From contig DASYTI010000143.1 in NCBI GenBank assembly GCA_036002485.1, positions 1-35,268 of the forward strand: a stretch of 35,268 bases of DNA. Direction: 5' to 3'. Of this stretch, positions 10,356 through 19,051 are shown one piece after another. The position numbers and the translations under genes are program-made. Below the pieces are notes generated by a model. The model saw nothing but the letters and a program-made list of their open reading frames with translations. It was not told the origin of the DNA and made no database searches. Each line of letters begins with the position of its first letter. The stretch's first letter is position 1. The DNA is from Candidatus Methylomirabilota bacterium. GTDB lineage: Bacteria; Methylomirabilota; Methylomirabilia; Rokubacteriales; CSP1-6.

Positions 10356-13300
10356 ATGAACTGTCCGCGGTGCCAGGCGCAGAATCGCGATGGCGTGAGG
10401 TTCTGCGAGCACTGCGGCGCCTCCTTCGCGGAGACGTGCCCCAAGTGCGCCGCCGTCATCGCGCCGGGCGCGGCCTTCTGCGGCGCCTGCGGAGTGGCGT
10501 TCAATGCAGCGCCCGCCGACCGTTTCGCCTCGCCCGGCGCCTACACCCCGTCGCATCTGGCCGAGCGCATCCTGACCTCGCGCGCGGCGCTCGAGGGCGA
10601 GCGCAAGCAGGTTACCGTGCTCTTCGCCGACCTCAAGGGCTCCATGGAATTGCTGGCCGATCGCGATCCCGAGGATGCCCGCCATGTCCTTGACCAGGTG
10701 CTCGAGCACATGATGGAGGCCGTCCATCGCTACGAGGGCACCGTGAACCAGGTCATGGGAGACGGGATCATGGCGCTGTTCGGCGCGCCCCTCGCCCACG
10801 AGGACCACGCGGTGCGGGCGTGCTATGCCGCCCTCAGAATGCAGGAGACGGTTCACCGGTACTGCGAAAGCCTCCGGCGCTCGCGCGGGATCGAGGTCCG
10901 GATCCGGGTGGGCCTGAACTCGGGAGAAGTGGTCGTCCGCTCCATCGGCAGCGACCTCCACATGGACTACACCGCGGTGGGCCGGACGACTCAGCTCGCG
11001 GCCCGCATGGAGCAGCTCGCCTCTCCGGGGACCATCCGACTCACCGCCGAGACCCTCCGGTTGGTGGAAGGCTATGTCGAGGTCAAGCCGCTCGGCCCCA
11101 TCCCGGTCAAGGGCCTGACCGAGCCGGTCCACGCGTTCGAGATGATCGACGCGACCTCGGTGCAGACGCGTCTTCGAGCCCGAGCGCAGCGCGGCCTGAC
11201 ACGATTCGTCGGTCGCGAGCCCGAGCTCGGTCAACTCCACCGGGCGCTCGAGCAGGCGCGCGCCGGCCACGGGCAGATCGTCGCGATCGTGGGCGAGCCC
11301 GGGGTGGGCAAGTCGCGTCTGTTCTACGAGTTCATGCATTCGCAGGGCACGCAGGACTGGCTCGTTCTCGAGAGCACCTCGGTTTCCTATGGTCGGGCCA
11401 CTCCCTATCTGCCGGTCATCGGGCTCTTGAAGACCTACTTCCAGATCGAGGCCCGCGACGATGCGCGGACGATCCGCGAGCGGGTGACCGGAAAGCTCCT
11501 CGCGCTCGACCGCGCGCTGGAGACGGCGCTGACCCCGCTCCAGGCCCTCCTCGACGCCCGCGGCGAGGACGCGCAATGGCAGGCCCTCGACTCCTCCCAG
11601 CGCCGCCGACTCACCCTCGACGCCGTCAAGCGCTTCCTGCTGCGAGAGAGTCGGACCCAGCCGCTCATCCTGCTCTTCGACGATCTCCACTGGGTGGATT
11701 CCGAGACCCAGGCGCTCCTCGACGGACTCGTCGAGACTCTGCCCACGGCCCGGATCCTCCTCGTGGCGGGTTACCGCCCCGAGTACCAGCACGCGTGGGG
11801 GAACAAGAGCTACTACACGCAGCTGAGAGTCGATCCCCTGGCGGAGGCGGGCGCGGAGAGCCTGCTCAGCGCTCTCCTGGGAGACGAAGCGATGCTCGGG
11901 CCGCTGAAGCGGCTCCTGATCGAGCGGACGGAGGGCAACCCATTCTTTCTCGAGGAAAGCGTGCGGACCCTGGTCGAGACGGGCGGGCTGTCCGGCGAGC
12001 GTGGAGCCTATGGCCTGGCCAGAGATCTCCGCACGATCCAGGTACCGGTGACCATCCAGGCGGTCCTGGCCGCCCGCATCGACCGGCTTCCCGCTGTCGA
12101 GAAGCGCTTGCTCCAGTCGGCCGCGGTCGTCGGCAAGGACGTCCCCTTGGCGATCCTCCATGCCATTGCCGATCTGGACGACGCCAGCTTGCGCCATTCG
12201 CTGGCCAAACTTCAGGCGGCCGAGTTTCTGTACGAGACCCGACTCTTCCCCGATGTCGAGTACGCGTTCAAGCACGCGCTGACCCACGAGGTCGCGTATG
12301 GCGGCCTCCTGCAGAACCGCCGGCGGGCGCTTCATGGCCGGATCGTGGATGCGCTCGAGCGACTGTACGCTGGACGGGATACGGAGCAGGTCGAGCTCCT
12401 GGCCCACCACGCCTTGCGCGGGGAGGAGTGGCCAAGGGCCGTGAGGTACCTGCGTCAGGCGGGGGCAAGAGCGGCGTCGCGCTCGGCTCACGGGCAGGCC
12501 GTGGCCTACTTCGAGCAGGCCCTGGAGATCATCCGGCATCTTCCAGAGGGGCGGGAGGCCATCGAGCAGGCTGCCGATCTGAGATTCGATCTGCGCAATT
12601 CGCTGCATCCCGTGGGAGACCTCGCACCCATCCTCGGGCATCTCGCGGAAGCCGAGAAGCTTGCCGGCATGCTCGGCGATCAGCGCCGCCTCGCATGGGT
12701 CTTTTCGTTCATGTGTCAGTATTTCCGGCTGGTCGGCGACCTCGATCGGGCCATCGAATCCGGTCATCGTGCCCTCGCCATCGCCGAGGCCCTGGGGGAC
12801 ATCCCCCTGTGGATTGCCGTGGGCACGCACCTGGGTCCGGCCTATGGGGCGACGGGAGATTTTCGGAAGGCGACGGAGATCCTCACGAAGGTCGTGGACG
12901 CCCTGCGGGAGAACCCAGGCCGCGAAGACATGGGCTCGGCGGGGCTTCTCTCGGTGTTCTCTCGCATCTACCTCGCCTACTACCTGGCCGAGCGCGGAGA
13001 CTTCCGCGAGGGCATGGCCTGCGGGGAGGAGGGGATTCGCCTCGCCGTGACCGCCGATCATCAGTACAGCCTCACGTTCGCCTACTGCGGCGTGGGAACT
13101 CTCTTCCTCGTCAAGGGCGACCTCGAATCGGCCATCCGCCTGCTCGAGCGAGGCCTTCAGCTCTGCCGCTCGTTGAACCTTCCCCTCATGCTTCCGCTCC
13201 TCGCCTCACCGCTCGGCTCCGCCTATGCCCTGTCGGGGCGCTACGCGGAGGCCATCCCCCTTCTGGAAGAGGCCGTGAGCCGGGCGGTCTCGATGGAGAG

Positions 13301-13715
13301 GATGGGCGAGCACTCCATCCTGGTCGCGAGGCTGGGGGAGGCGTACCTCCTGGCGGGCCGCCTCGACGACGCGGGCCAGTCGGCGCGCACGGCGCTCGAG
13401 CTGGCCCGGGCGCAAAAGGAGCGCGGTCGTGAAGCATACGCGCTTCGTCTGGCGGGAGAGGTCGCTTCACGAGGAGCGGCGCCCGGTCTCGACGAAGCGG
13501 AGGCTTCCTATCGTCAGGCGCTCGCCCTGGCGGAGGAGCTCGGGATGCGTCCCCTCCTCGCTCACTGCCACCTCGGGCTGGGCAGACTCTACCGTCGAAC
13601 GCGGCGGCGAGAAGACGCGGACCAGCATCTCGCCGCCGCGATCGGATCATTCCGATCGCTGGACATGCCGCAGTGGCGTGAGCAGGCGGAGTCCGAGCGG
13701 CGATCGCTAGCCTGA
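10356..13715 (+). CDS. Double zinc ribbon - class III nucleotide cyclase - AAA ATPase - TPR protein
   Basis: This 1119-residue cytosolic signalling protein is the only clear plus-strand gene. Residues 1-50 hold two zinc ribbons (C3, C6, C17, C20 and C28, C31, C42, C45). Residues 80-260 form a class III adenylate/guanylate cyclase domain: VTVLFADLKGSMEL with metal-binding Asp92, GDGIMALFGAP with Asp136, and YTAVGRTTQLAARM near the end. From residue 285, FVGREPELGQLHRAL begins an AAA_16/NACHT-like ATPase with Walker A GEPGVGKS and Walker B LILLFDDLHWVD. The last 400 or so residues are helical repeats of TPR type (AVAYFEQALEIIRHL, AIRLLERGLQL, AIPLLEEAV). The architecture recurs in soil bacteria; ligand and output are unknown. 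GGAG six bases before the ATG supports the start. It is divergent from the pyr operon and converges on 13707. Confidence 0.92.
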   Translation: MNCPRCQAQNRDGVRFCEHCGASFAETCPKCAAVIAPGAAFCGACGVAFNAAPADRFASPGAYTPSHLAERILTSRAALEGERKQVTVLFADLKGSMELLADRDPEDARHVLDQVLEHMMEAVHRYEGTVNQVMGDGIMALFGAPLAHEDHAVRACYAALRMQETVHRYCESLRRSRGIEVRIRVGLNSGEVVVRSIGSDLHMDYTAVGRTTQLAARMEQLASPGTIRLTAETLRLVEGYVEVKPLGPIPVKGLTEPVHAFEMIDATSVQTRLRARAQRGLTRFVGREPELGQLHRALEQARAGHGQIVAIVGEPGVGKSRLFYEFMHSQGTQDWLVLESTSVSYGRATPYLPVIGLLKTYFQIEARDDARTIRERVTGKLLALDRALETALTPLQALLDARGEDAQWQALDSSQRRRLTLDAVKRFLLRESRTQPLILLFDDLHWVDSETQALLDGLVETLPTARILLVAGYRPEYQHAWGNKSYYTQLRVDPLAEAGAESLLSALLGDEAMLGPLKRLLIERTEGNPFFLEESVRTLVETGGLSGERGAYGLARDLRTIQVPVTIQAVLAARIDRLPAVEKRLLQSAAVVGKDVPLAILHAIADLDDASLRHSLAKLQAAEFLYETRLFPDVEYAFKHALTHEVAYGGLLQNRRRALHGRIVDALERLYAGRDTEQVELLAHHALRGEEWPRAVRYLRQAGARAASRSAHGQAVAYFEQALEIIRHLPEGREAIEQAADLRFDLRNSLHPVGDLAPILGHLAEAEKLAGMLGDQRRLAWVFSFMCQYFRLVGDLDRAIESGHRALAIAEALGDIPLWIAVGTHLGPAYGATGDFRKATEILTKVVDALRENPGREDMGSAGLLSVFSRIYLAYYLAERGDFREGMACGEEGIRLAVTADHQYSLTFAYCGVGTLFLVKGDLESAIRLLERGLQLCRSLNLPLMLPLLASPLGSAYALSGRYAEAIPLLEEAVSRAVSMERMGEHSILVARLGEAYLLAGRLDDAGQSARTALELARAQKERGREAYALRLAGEVASRGAAPGLDEAEASYRQALALAEELGMRPLLAHCHLGLGRLYRRTRRREDADQHLAAAIGSFRSLDMPQWREQAESERRSLA

Positions 13716-13853
13716 CCGCTTCGCGCCTTCCGTCTCGATCCGGATCTCGGTGACGTCCAGACCGCAGCAGCGGGCCAGACGCTGGATCTCCAGGCGGAGC
13801 GCCTCCACGGCGTGGCTGCCGAGCTCTCCCGTGATCTCGAGGGTCTCGACCAC
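13707..13853 (-). CDS. Possible small protein (48 residues), start uncertain
   Basis: A short frame starting at a GTG (13853) encodes VVETLEITGELGSHAVEALR and continues to EIRIETEGAKRSG. The alternation of strand-like and helix-like segments looks protein-like, but I do not recognise it. The frame is open further upstream to a TTG at 13934, which would overlap the next small gene. No convincing ribosome site is present. Its stop overlaps the last nine bases of the convergent cyclase gene. It may be real or chance coding. Confidence 0.35.
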   Translation of the reverse strand: MVETLEITGELGSHAVEALRLEIQRLARCCGLDVTEIRIETEGAKRSG

Positions 13854-13890
13854 GGCGTCGCGCCGGGCGCGGGCCGCGTCCGAGGCTCGC

Positions 13891-14058
13891 CTACTTCTTG
13901 GCCGCCCTCGCGGCCGCTTTCCACTTCTTGGCAAGGACTCTGACCCCTTTCCTGAACTGCCGGAGTAGCGCGCGCGTCTTCGGCGACTTGGGTGTGGCCG
14001 CGATGCTGATGAAGGTTCTGCCCTTCCGGTACGTTTCTTTGACCGCCAGATTCGCCAT
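13891..14058 (-). CDS. Small basic protein (55 residues), unknown function
   Basis: The reverse strand shows GGAGG seven bases before an ATG at 14058 and a frame ending in TAG at 13891. The product begins MANLAVKETYRKGRTFISIA and ends in a lysine/alanine-rich helix (VLAKKWKAAARAAKK). Lys and Arg make up over a quarter of it and it has no Asp and only one Glu, so it should be strongly basic and could bind nucleic acid, somewhat like an H1-type tail; that is inference from composition. It lies 50 bases downstream of the ATP-grasp gene in the same direction. The good ribosome site is the main support. Confidence 0.6.
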   Translation of the reverse strand: MANLAVKETYRKGRTFISIAATPKSPKTRALLRQFRKGVRVLAKKWKAAARAAKK

Positions 14059-14108
14059 GTCGTCGCCTCCTGTTGGGCGTGGTCCGGGTGAGCCTGCCTG
14101 GCCCGTCG

Positions 14109-15182
14109 CTAGCTTCGGGCGTCCTCGACGGCGTCGAAGAACTCCTCGGCGTGGAACATGCGTGGCAGCGTGTCGATGTCGCGCAGCATGTAGTGGTCTT
14201 CGGACACGTCGTACTCTCCCACCATGTCAGGCGGCTCGCCCCGCGCCAGCCGGACGTACGTGACGGCCATGTTGCGCTTGCCCGTGAGGTCGAAGATGTT
14301 CGTGGCCGACGAGAAGCGGCCGGCATTGATCTCCGTGATGCAGGGGACGCCCGCGGCATTCTCCTTCAGGTCCGTGCTGAAGATGCCCGAGGCTCTCCGA
14401 TCGAGGGCGCGGATGGCCTCCGCGCACGTCTCGACGACTCGAGGTTCGAAGACGGTCTTGGCGAGCGCCGCCACCGACGAGACCTCGGCGGGCTGGCTGC
14501 CGCTGCCCAGATAGGACAGCCGCTCGTAGGTCTTGATCAGCACGAGCTGTCCATCCTTCCACAGGCTCTGACAGCCGAAGTCCCGGCCGGGAAGATACTC
14601 GGAAAGCGTGAACGAGGATACCGGCACGCCGCGCATGTCTCGCCAGTACGCGATCCAGCTCGCCGCCTGGGCCGGGCTCGCCACGGGAATCGCCCCGAGG
14701 GCGCCCGCCCCCGTTCGGATGCGGCACCACACGCGTGAGGGATGTCCGAGTCGACGAAAGATCGCCTCGATGCGGGTGAGGCTGGTCACGGGATAGGTCT
14801 GCGGCGCCGGGATGCTCCTGGCCCGCAGGAACACGCTCAGGCCGTACTTGTCCTCGCACGCGGCGATGGTGGCCGGTCGCGGGAGGAACAGATGGTCGCG
14901 CAGTCGGTTGCCGGCGCGGCAGAGCTCGCTCACGTCGCGGTCGGAGGTCGGTATGAGGAGATCGACGCGCTCGGTCTTCAGGATGCGTTGCAGCGCGCGC
15001 ATGCGCCGGGGATGGCCCGGGGGCGGGACGAGGTAGTTGCGCTCCGCCTCCGAATTCTTCAGGACGAACTGGTCGTCGTGGCAGCCGAGAATGGAGAGCG
15101 AGACATCTCCCGCTCTCAAGCTGCGGATGAGGTTGTTGCTCGCCCCGCGTCCGGCATTCGTAACGAGCACGCGAGCGATCAT
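14109..15182 (-). CDS. ATP-grasp (carbamoyl-phosphate-synthase-like) ligase, unknown substrate
   Basis: The 357-residue protein resembles stand-alone ATP-grasp enzymes related to the CarB halves, which activate a carboxylate with ATP and join it to an amine or thiol. Residues 1-20, MIARVLVTNAGRGASNNLIR, form a Rossmann-like N-terminal domain with a glycine-rich turn. LPRPATIAACEDKYGLSVFL matches the start of the ATP-grasp domain, and STDLKENAAGVPCITEINAG has the metal-binding Glu and Asn. Partner genes that would reveal the substrate are missing: upstream is the CoA-transferase (53 bases away) and downstream only small ORFs. I start at the ATG at 15182; the frame is open to a TTG at 15218. 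Ribosome site weak. Confidence 0.8.
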   Translation of the reverse strand: MIARVLVTNAGRGASNNLIRSLRAGDVSLSILGCHDDQFVLKNSEAERNYLVPPPGHPRRMRALQRILKTERVDLLIPTSDRDVSELCRAGNRLRDHLFLPRPATIAACEDKYGLSVFLRARSIPAPQTYPVTSLTRIEAIFRRLGHPSRVWCRIRTGAGALGAIPVASPAQAASWIAYWRDMRGVPVSSFTLSEYLPGRDFGCQSLWKDGQLVLIKTYERLSYLGSGSQPAEVSSVAALAKTVFEPRVVETCAEAIRALDRRASGIFSTDLKENAAGVPCITEINAGRFSSATNIFDLTGKRNMAVTYVRLARGEPPDMVGEYDVSEDHYMLRDIDTLPRMFHAEEFFDAVEDARS

Positions 15183-15235
15183 GGCGAGCACGCTACACGG
15201 AAGCTCAGACCTCCGCAACCCGCGCCGCCGCCGAG

Positions 15236-16435
15236 CTAGGGCGAGGTGCCGAGCTGTATCGTGCCCGCCTCAGCCAGTCGCTTGATCTCCTTCGCGGGAT
15301 AGCCGAGCTCCCCGAGGACCTCCGCCGTGTGCTGGCCGAGGAGCGGAGCGGGGCGTCGGATGGCCGCGGGAGTGGCCGAAGCGCGCGCCGGGAAGGGGAG
15401 GGCGTGCACGGGGCCGAGCCCGGGCTGGTCGAACGTGGCCACGAGGCCCAGGTGCTGGACCTGGGGGTCCTCGAAGACCTCGTGGAACTCGTAGACGGGG
15501 CCGGCGGCGATCTGCGCCGCCTCGAAGCGGTCTATCCACTCCGCCGTGGGCGCCGTGGCCAGTCGCGATTCCACGTAGGCCACGAACTCGTCGTAGCGCG
15601 AGATGCGCTCGGCGTTGGTGGCGAAGCGCGGCTCCTTTTCGAGCGCGGGCTCGCCGAGCGCGCCGCAGAAGCGCCCCCACTGATCCTGGTTCATGATCAC
15701 GATGTTGATGTAGCCGTCCTTGGTCTTGTAGGCGCCGCCGGGCGCGATGGCCGGGTTGCGATTTCCCTCGCGCTGGGGGCGCACGCCCGTATCGAAGAAG
15801 ATGGCCGTCGGGTCCGGGAGGAGCGAGAGGCTCGAGGCGAGCAGGTTGACGTCGAGGTATTGCCCCGCGCCGGTGCGGAAGCGATGCACCAGCGCGGCGC
15901 AGACGCTACCGAAGGCGACCCAGGCCGCCGACAGGTCCGAGGTGGAGCCGGCGACCCGGGTGGGAGGATCGCCGGGATGACCGGTGAGCGCCATGAGCCC
16001 GCTCATGCCCTGGGCGATGGTGTTGTAGCCCGGGCGCTTGGAGTGCGGGCCGTCCTGGCCGAAGCCGGTCACCGACACGTACACGACGGCGGGATTGATG
16101 TCGCTGACCGCCGGGTAGCCCACCCCGAGCTTGGCCGCCACGCCCGGCAGGAAGTTCTCCACGACCACGTCGGCCCGGCGCGCCAGCTCGAGGGCGATCT
16201 GCACGCCCTCGGGGCGCTGGAGATCCACGGCGATGCCGCGCTTGTTGCGGTTGATGGCGCCGAAGGAAGCGCTGATGCCGTTCTTGCCCCGCAGCACGCG
16301 GAGGTCGTCGCCCACGGGAGGCCGCTCGACCTTGATCACGTCCGCGCCGAGGTCGCCGAGCATGGTGGCGCAGTACGGCCCCGCGATGACCCGCGAGAGG
16401 TCGAGCACTCGGATGCCCTCGAGCATCGTGCTCAT
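15236..16435 (-). CDS. CaiB/BaiF family (class III) CoA-transferase
   Basis: Class III CoA-transferases move CoA between carboxylic acids through an aspartyl-CoA intermediate; formyl-CoA:oxalate transferase and carnitine CoA-transferase are examples. The 399-residue product starts MLEGIRVLDLSRVIAGPYC from Met4 on and contains LGADVIKVERP, NRNKRGIAVDL and VVENFLPG, all family hallmarks. The catalytic Asp is probably Asp167 in GSTSDLSAAW. Substrate cannot be read from sequence. As the last gene of the liv/carbamoyltransferase cluster, it could handle an acid left after carbamoyl removal, for instance oxalate if oxamate is an intermediate (inference). Its ATG overlaps the stop of a 38-codon ORF (ATGA). 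Confidence 0.93.
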   Translation of the reverse strand: MSTMLEGIRVLDLSRVIAGPYCATMLGDLGADVIKVERPPVGDDLRVLRGKNGISASFGAINRNKRGIAVDLQRPEGVQIALELARRADVVVENFLPGVAAKLGVGYPAVSDINPAVVYVSVTGFGQDGPHSKRPGYNTIAQGMSGLMALTGHPGDPPTRVAGSTSDLSAAWVAFGSVCAALVHRFRTGAGQYLDVNLLASSLSLLPDPTAIFFDTGVRPQREGNRNPAIAPGGAYKTKDGYINIVIMNQDQWGRFCGALGEPALEKEPRFATNAERISRYDEFVAYVESRLATAPTAEWIDRFEAAQIAAGPVYEFHEVFEDPQVQHLGLVATFDQPGLGPVHALPFPARASATPAAIRRPAPLLGQHTAEVLGELGYPAKEIKRLAEAGTIQLGTSP

Positions 16436-16548
16436 GCTGCCGGCACCGTACGTCCTCTCGCCCACTCCCGCAGCTCCTCGAGCGTCTCGATGGCGATCAA
16501 GGGGGTGCGCGAGGTGATGAGGATCTCGAGGGTGCGGAGCGTATCCAT
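16432..16548 (-). pseudogene. 38-codon ORF, possibly the remnant N-terminus of an AAA ATPase
   Basis: An ATG at 16548 opens a frame beginning MDTLRTLEILITSRTPLIAI, then ETLEELREWARG, and stopping at 16432. The first half resembles the N-terminus of Ycf46-like AAA ATPases (LELLIRSRYPLI-type segment followed by a Glu-rich stretch). The ATPase domain that should follow is absent, and the tail runs directly into the CoA-transferase start with an ATGA overlap. It may be a truncated gene kept as a translational coupler, or a small protein of its own. The resemblance is from memory of the motif only. Confidence 0.35.
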
Positions 16549-16571
16549 GTCGGGATCTCAGTCTGGCACGA

Positions 16572-17816
16572 TCAGGAGCCTCCACGCCAGAACTCCGTGC
16601 ACGTCCGCTCGTGCTGCAGGGAGAGCCGCCCCGCCTTGACCACGAGTCGCCGGGGCGCCATGGTCGTCACGGCTTCGGCCGCCCGCTCCGTCTCCCACAG
16701 GACGAGATCGGCGCGGGCGCCCACCCGGAGCCCATGCTCGGGCAGCCGGAGCATGCGCGCCGGATATTCCGTCAGCATGGCGAGGATGTCTGCGACATCG
16801 CGCTCCGTTCCCATGTGCGCCGCGGCGGTCATGAGATAGCCCATGAGGGCGAGGTCGCCCGTGCCCATGGGCGTGAAGGCGTTCAGGATATTGTTGGTGG
16901 CCACGGCCACCGTGACACCCGCGGCGAGCAGGCGCTTGGCGGGTGCCAGGCCGCGCCGGACATTCCGGACGTCCTTCCGCCCCATGAGATAGAGATCCGT
17001 GGCGGGCAGAATGATGACGCCGATGCCCGCGTCTTTGAGAATGGCCGCGGTCCGGTCGAATTCATCCGGCTCGAGAGCCGCGAGCTCGCTGGCGTGCCCC
17101 ACGGCCACGCGCCCTTGCCAGCCCCAGCGCGCGGCCTGCTCGGCCACGTAGAGCACGTCCATGTGCTCGGGCTCGTCGAAGAAGTCGATGTGAAAGTCCA
17201 CGTCGACGTCGAACTCCCGGGCCAGCCGGAAGACGATGTCGATGTGGGCATGGGCGTCCGTGTCGTTGTAGGGGCAGCCGCCGATGAGATCGGCGCCGCT
17301 CTCCAGAGCCCGGGCGAGCAGCGCCTCCGTGCCCGGCGATTGGAGAATGCCTTCCTGGGCGAAGGCGCAGAGCTGGAGATCGATGGCCGGCGCGTACTCG
17401 CGCTTGAGGGGGATGAGCGCCTCAAGGGCCTTGAGGCCGACGATGGGGTCGACCTCGACGTGACTCCGCATGGCCGTGGTGCCCGCGCGCACGGCCAGAT
17501 CGAGGGCCCGGCGCGCGCGGACGCGGACGTCCTCGACGGTGAAGCGGCGCTTGGCGTGCCCCGTCACCCGTAGCGCCTCCGCCACCGTGCCCTCGATGGA
17601 GGGCGTCCGCTCGGAGAGGAGCGCCTTGTCGAGATGGATGTGAGCGTCCACGAGACCGGGCGTGAGCAGGCGGCCGCCACACTCGACGGTCTGCTGGGCG
17701 GGCCGCACGGCCAGTGCGCCGATCTCGGCGACGCGCCCCTCGTGGGTGCCGACGTCCGCGAGCCGGCCATCGGGAAACCGACAGTCCTGGAGCAGGAGAT
17801 CGAACCGTGGCGCCAT
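16572..17816 (-). CDS. Cytosine-deaminase-like amidohydrolase
   Basis: This 414-residue TIM-barrel amidohydrolase most resembles the CodA/AtzC group, which removes amino or amide groups from small nitrogen heterocycles. It has HIHLDKALL with metal ligands His59 and His61, a VDFHIDFFDEPEH strand (206-218, His209) and VAVGHASEL with His241. At the position of the CodA metal/catalytic aspartate it reads TNNILNAFTPMGTGD (308-321 region), so Asn replaces the expected Asp. It may therefore bind metal differently or belong to a subgroup with another substrate. The ATG shares one base with the DUF1116 gene's stop. Next to carbamoyltransferase subunits, it may deaminate or open the ring of the transported compound (inference). 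Confidence 0.85.
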   Translation of the reverse strand: MAPRFDLLLQDCRFPDGRLADVGTHEGRVAEIGALAVRPAQQTVECGGRLLTPGLVDAHIHLDKALLSERTPSIEGTVAEALRVTGHAKRRFTVEDVRVRARRALDLAVRAGTTAMRSHVEVDPIVGLKALEALIPLKREYAPAIDLQLCAFAQEGILQSPGTEALLARALESGADLIGGCPYNDTDAHAHIDIVFRLAREFDVDVDFHIDFFDEPEHMDVLYVAEQAARWGWQGRVAVGHASELAALEPDEFDRTAAILKDAGIGVIILPATDLYLMGRKDVRNVRRGLAPAKRLLAAGVTVAVATNNILNAFTPMGTGDLALMGYLMTAAAHMGTERDVADILAMLTEYPARMLRLPEHGLRVGARADLVLWETERAAEAVTTMAPRRLVVKAGRLSLQHERTCTEFWRGGS

Positions 17817-19051
17817 CAGCGCGCCGCCGCGAGCGCCTCGAGGGCCTCCTCGAAGCAGGCGAGAGGCGCGCGCACCACGCCGGCGCCGATCTGGCCGGTC
17901 CCGGGCTTGCGCCCCGCGATGCCCGTATTGATGAGGGGCGTGATGCCGGTCTCCACGACCTTCCGCACGTCGATACCGACGGGACAGCCGCGATCGTCGA
18001 GGGCGGGGATGCGGAAGCGCGGGTGCTCGCCCACGCAGATCTCCGCCATCTCCTCCGTGACCGCGACGGCCTGTCTGAAGCCGCCGGCGCCCACGAAGGC
18101 AGCGACGGCGGGCGAGGCGGCCATGGCGAAGCCGCCGAGCCCTATGGTCTCGATGATGGCGCTGTCGCCGATATCGGGATTGGCGTCCTCGGGTTCGAAC
18201 CCCGGAAAGTAGAGGCCCTGCGGCGTGTTGACGGGCGCGGTGAACCAGCGGTTGCCGAGCCCCGCCACGCGTATGCCGAAGTCCGTGCCATTGCGGGCCA
18301 TGGTCGCCACCACGGTGGAGCCCGCGACATCGAGACACGGATCAGCCGAGGCCTTGGCGGCGGCCATGGCGAGATTGAGGAAGAACTGGTCATTGGTCGC
18401 CATGAACTCGGTCACGCGGACGAGGGCCTGTGCGTCTCTCGCCGCCCGGGCCAGCTGAGGCATGAGCAGGCGCGCGAGGAGCGAGGAGGCGGCGACGTTT
18501 CGCTGGTGCATCTCGTCACCCATGCGGAGGGCCTGGGCCATGAGCGCGCGAAGATCGATGCCGCCGCTGACGCGGATGGCCGCGCCCAGGAGCGGCCCCG
18601 CCTCGCCCTCGATCCAGCGCAGGCGCTCGATGACGCTCGGGTCGTTGGCGCCGAAGCGCAGGACCTTGCCGAGCCCTTCGTTGACCGTGGCGAAGGCGCG
18701 GCCGCCGGACTGGCGCTCCTCCACGAGGAAGACGGGCATGGAGGGCGTGACCATGCCCGTCATGGGCCCCGCCGCCCCCGCCGCGTGGCAGGGGGCGATC
18801 TCCACGTTGCCCTTGGCGAGAAGATCGAGCGCCTCGGCGTCGTCGGGCGCCCAGCCCTCGTAGCGGATGGCGCAGAGGACAGCGGCCTTCACGGTCTCGC
18901 AGGCGCTGTCCCAGGCGAGCGGAGGACCGGCGTGGAGTACGGTGCGGCCGGTGAGCCCCATCACGGTGCGGGCCGGCCCGCAGTCGATGAGCATCGGCTC
19001 AGCTCCGGTCAGTCGTCCAAGGACGGTCTGGTTGGCCGACGCGATCGTCAC
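17816..19051 (-). CDS. DUF1116 protein, AllG-like subunit of an oxamate carbamoyltransferase-type enzyme
   Basis: The 411-residue product is a DUF1116 protein. In Escherichia coli the DUF1116 protein AllG (YlbE), with AllF (FdrA) and AllH (DUF2877), makes up oxamate carbamoyltransferase. Recognisable stretches are HAGPPLAWDSACETVKAAVL, NEGLGKVLRFGAND, the MARNGTDFGIRVAGLG segment and the C-terminal GCPVGIDVRKVVETGITPLI followed by NTGIAGRKPGTGQIGAG. The start is GTG at 19051, overlapping the stop of the 57-residue module (GTGA). The N-terminal segment that often begins such proteins seems to be that separate module here. Whether oxamate is the substrate is unknown. Confidence 0.88.
   Translation of the reverse strand: MTIASANQTVLGRLTGAEPMLIDCGPARTVMGLTGRTVLHAGPPLAWDSACETVKAAVLCAIRYEGWAPDDAEALDLLAKGNVEIAPCHAAGAAGPMTGMVTPSMPVFLVEERQSGGRAFATVNEGLGKVLRFGANDPSVIERLRWIEGEAGPLLGAAIRVSGGIDLRALMAQALRMGDEMHQRNVAASSLLARLLMPQLARAARDAQALVRVTEFMATNDQFFLNLAMAAAKASADPCLDVAGSTVVATMARNGTDFGIRVAGLGNRWFTAPVNTPQGLYFPGFEPEDANPDIGDSAIIETIGLGGFAMAASPAVAAFVGAGGFRQAVAVTEEMAEICVGEHPRFRIPALDDRGCPVGIDVRKVVETGITPLINTGIAGRKPGTGQIGAGVVRAPLACFEEALEALAAAR

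Noticed and set aside
13589-14359. Minus-strand frame of 256 codons across the small ORFs and ATP-grasp end
   Set aside because: Ser/Arg/Pro-rich translation in another frame of the ATP-grasp gene with no family resemblance.
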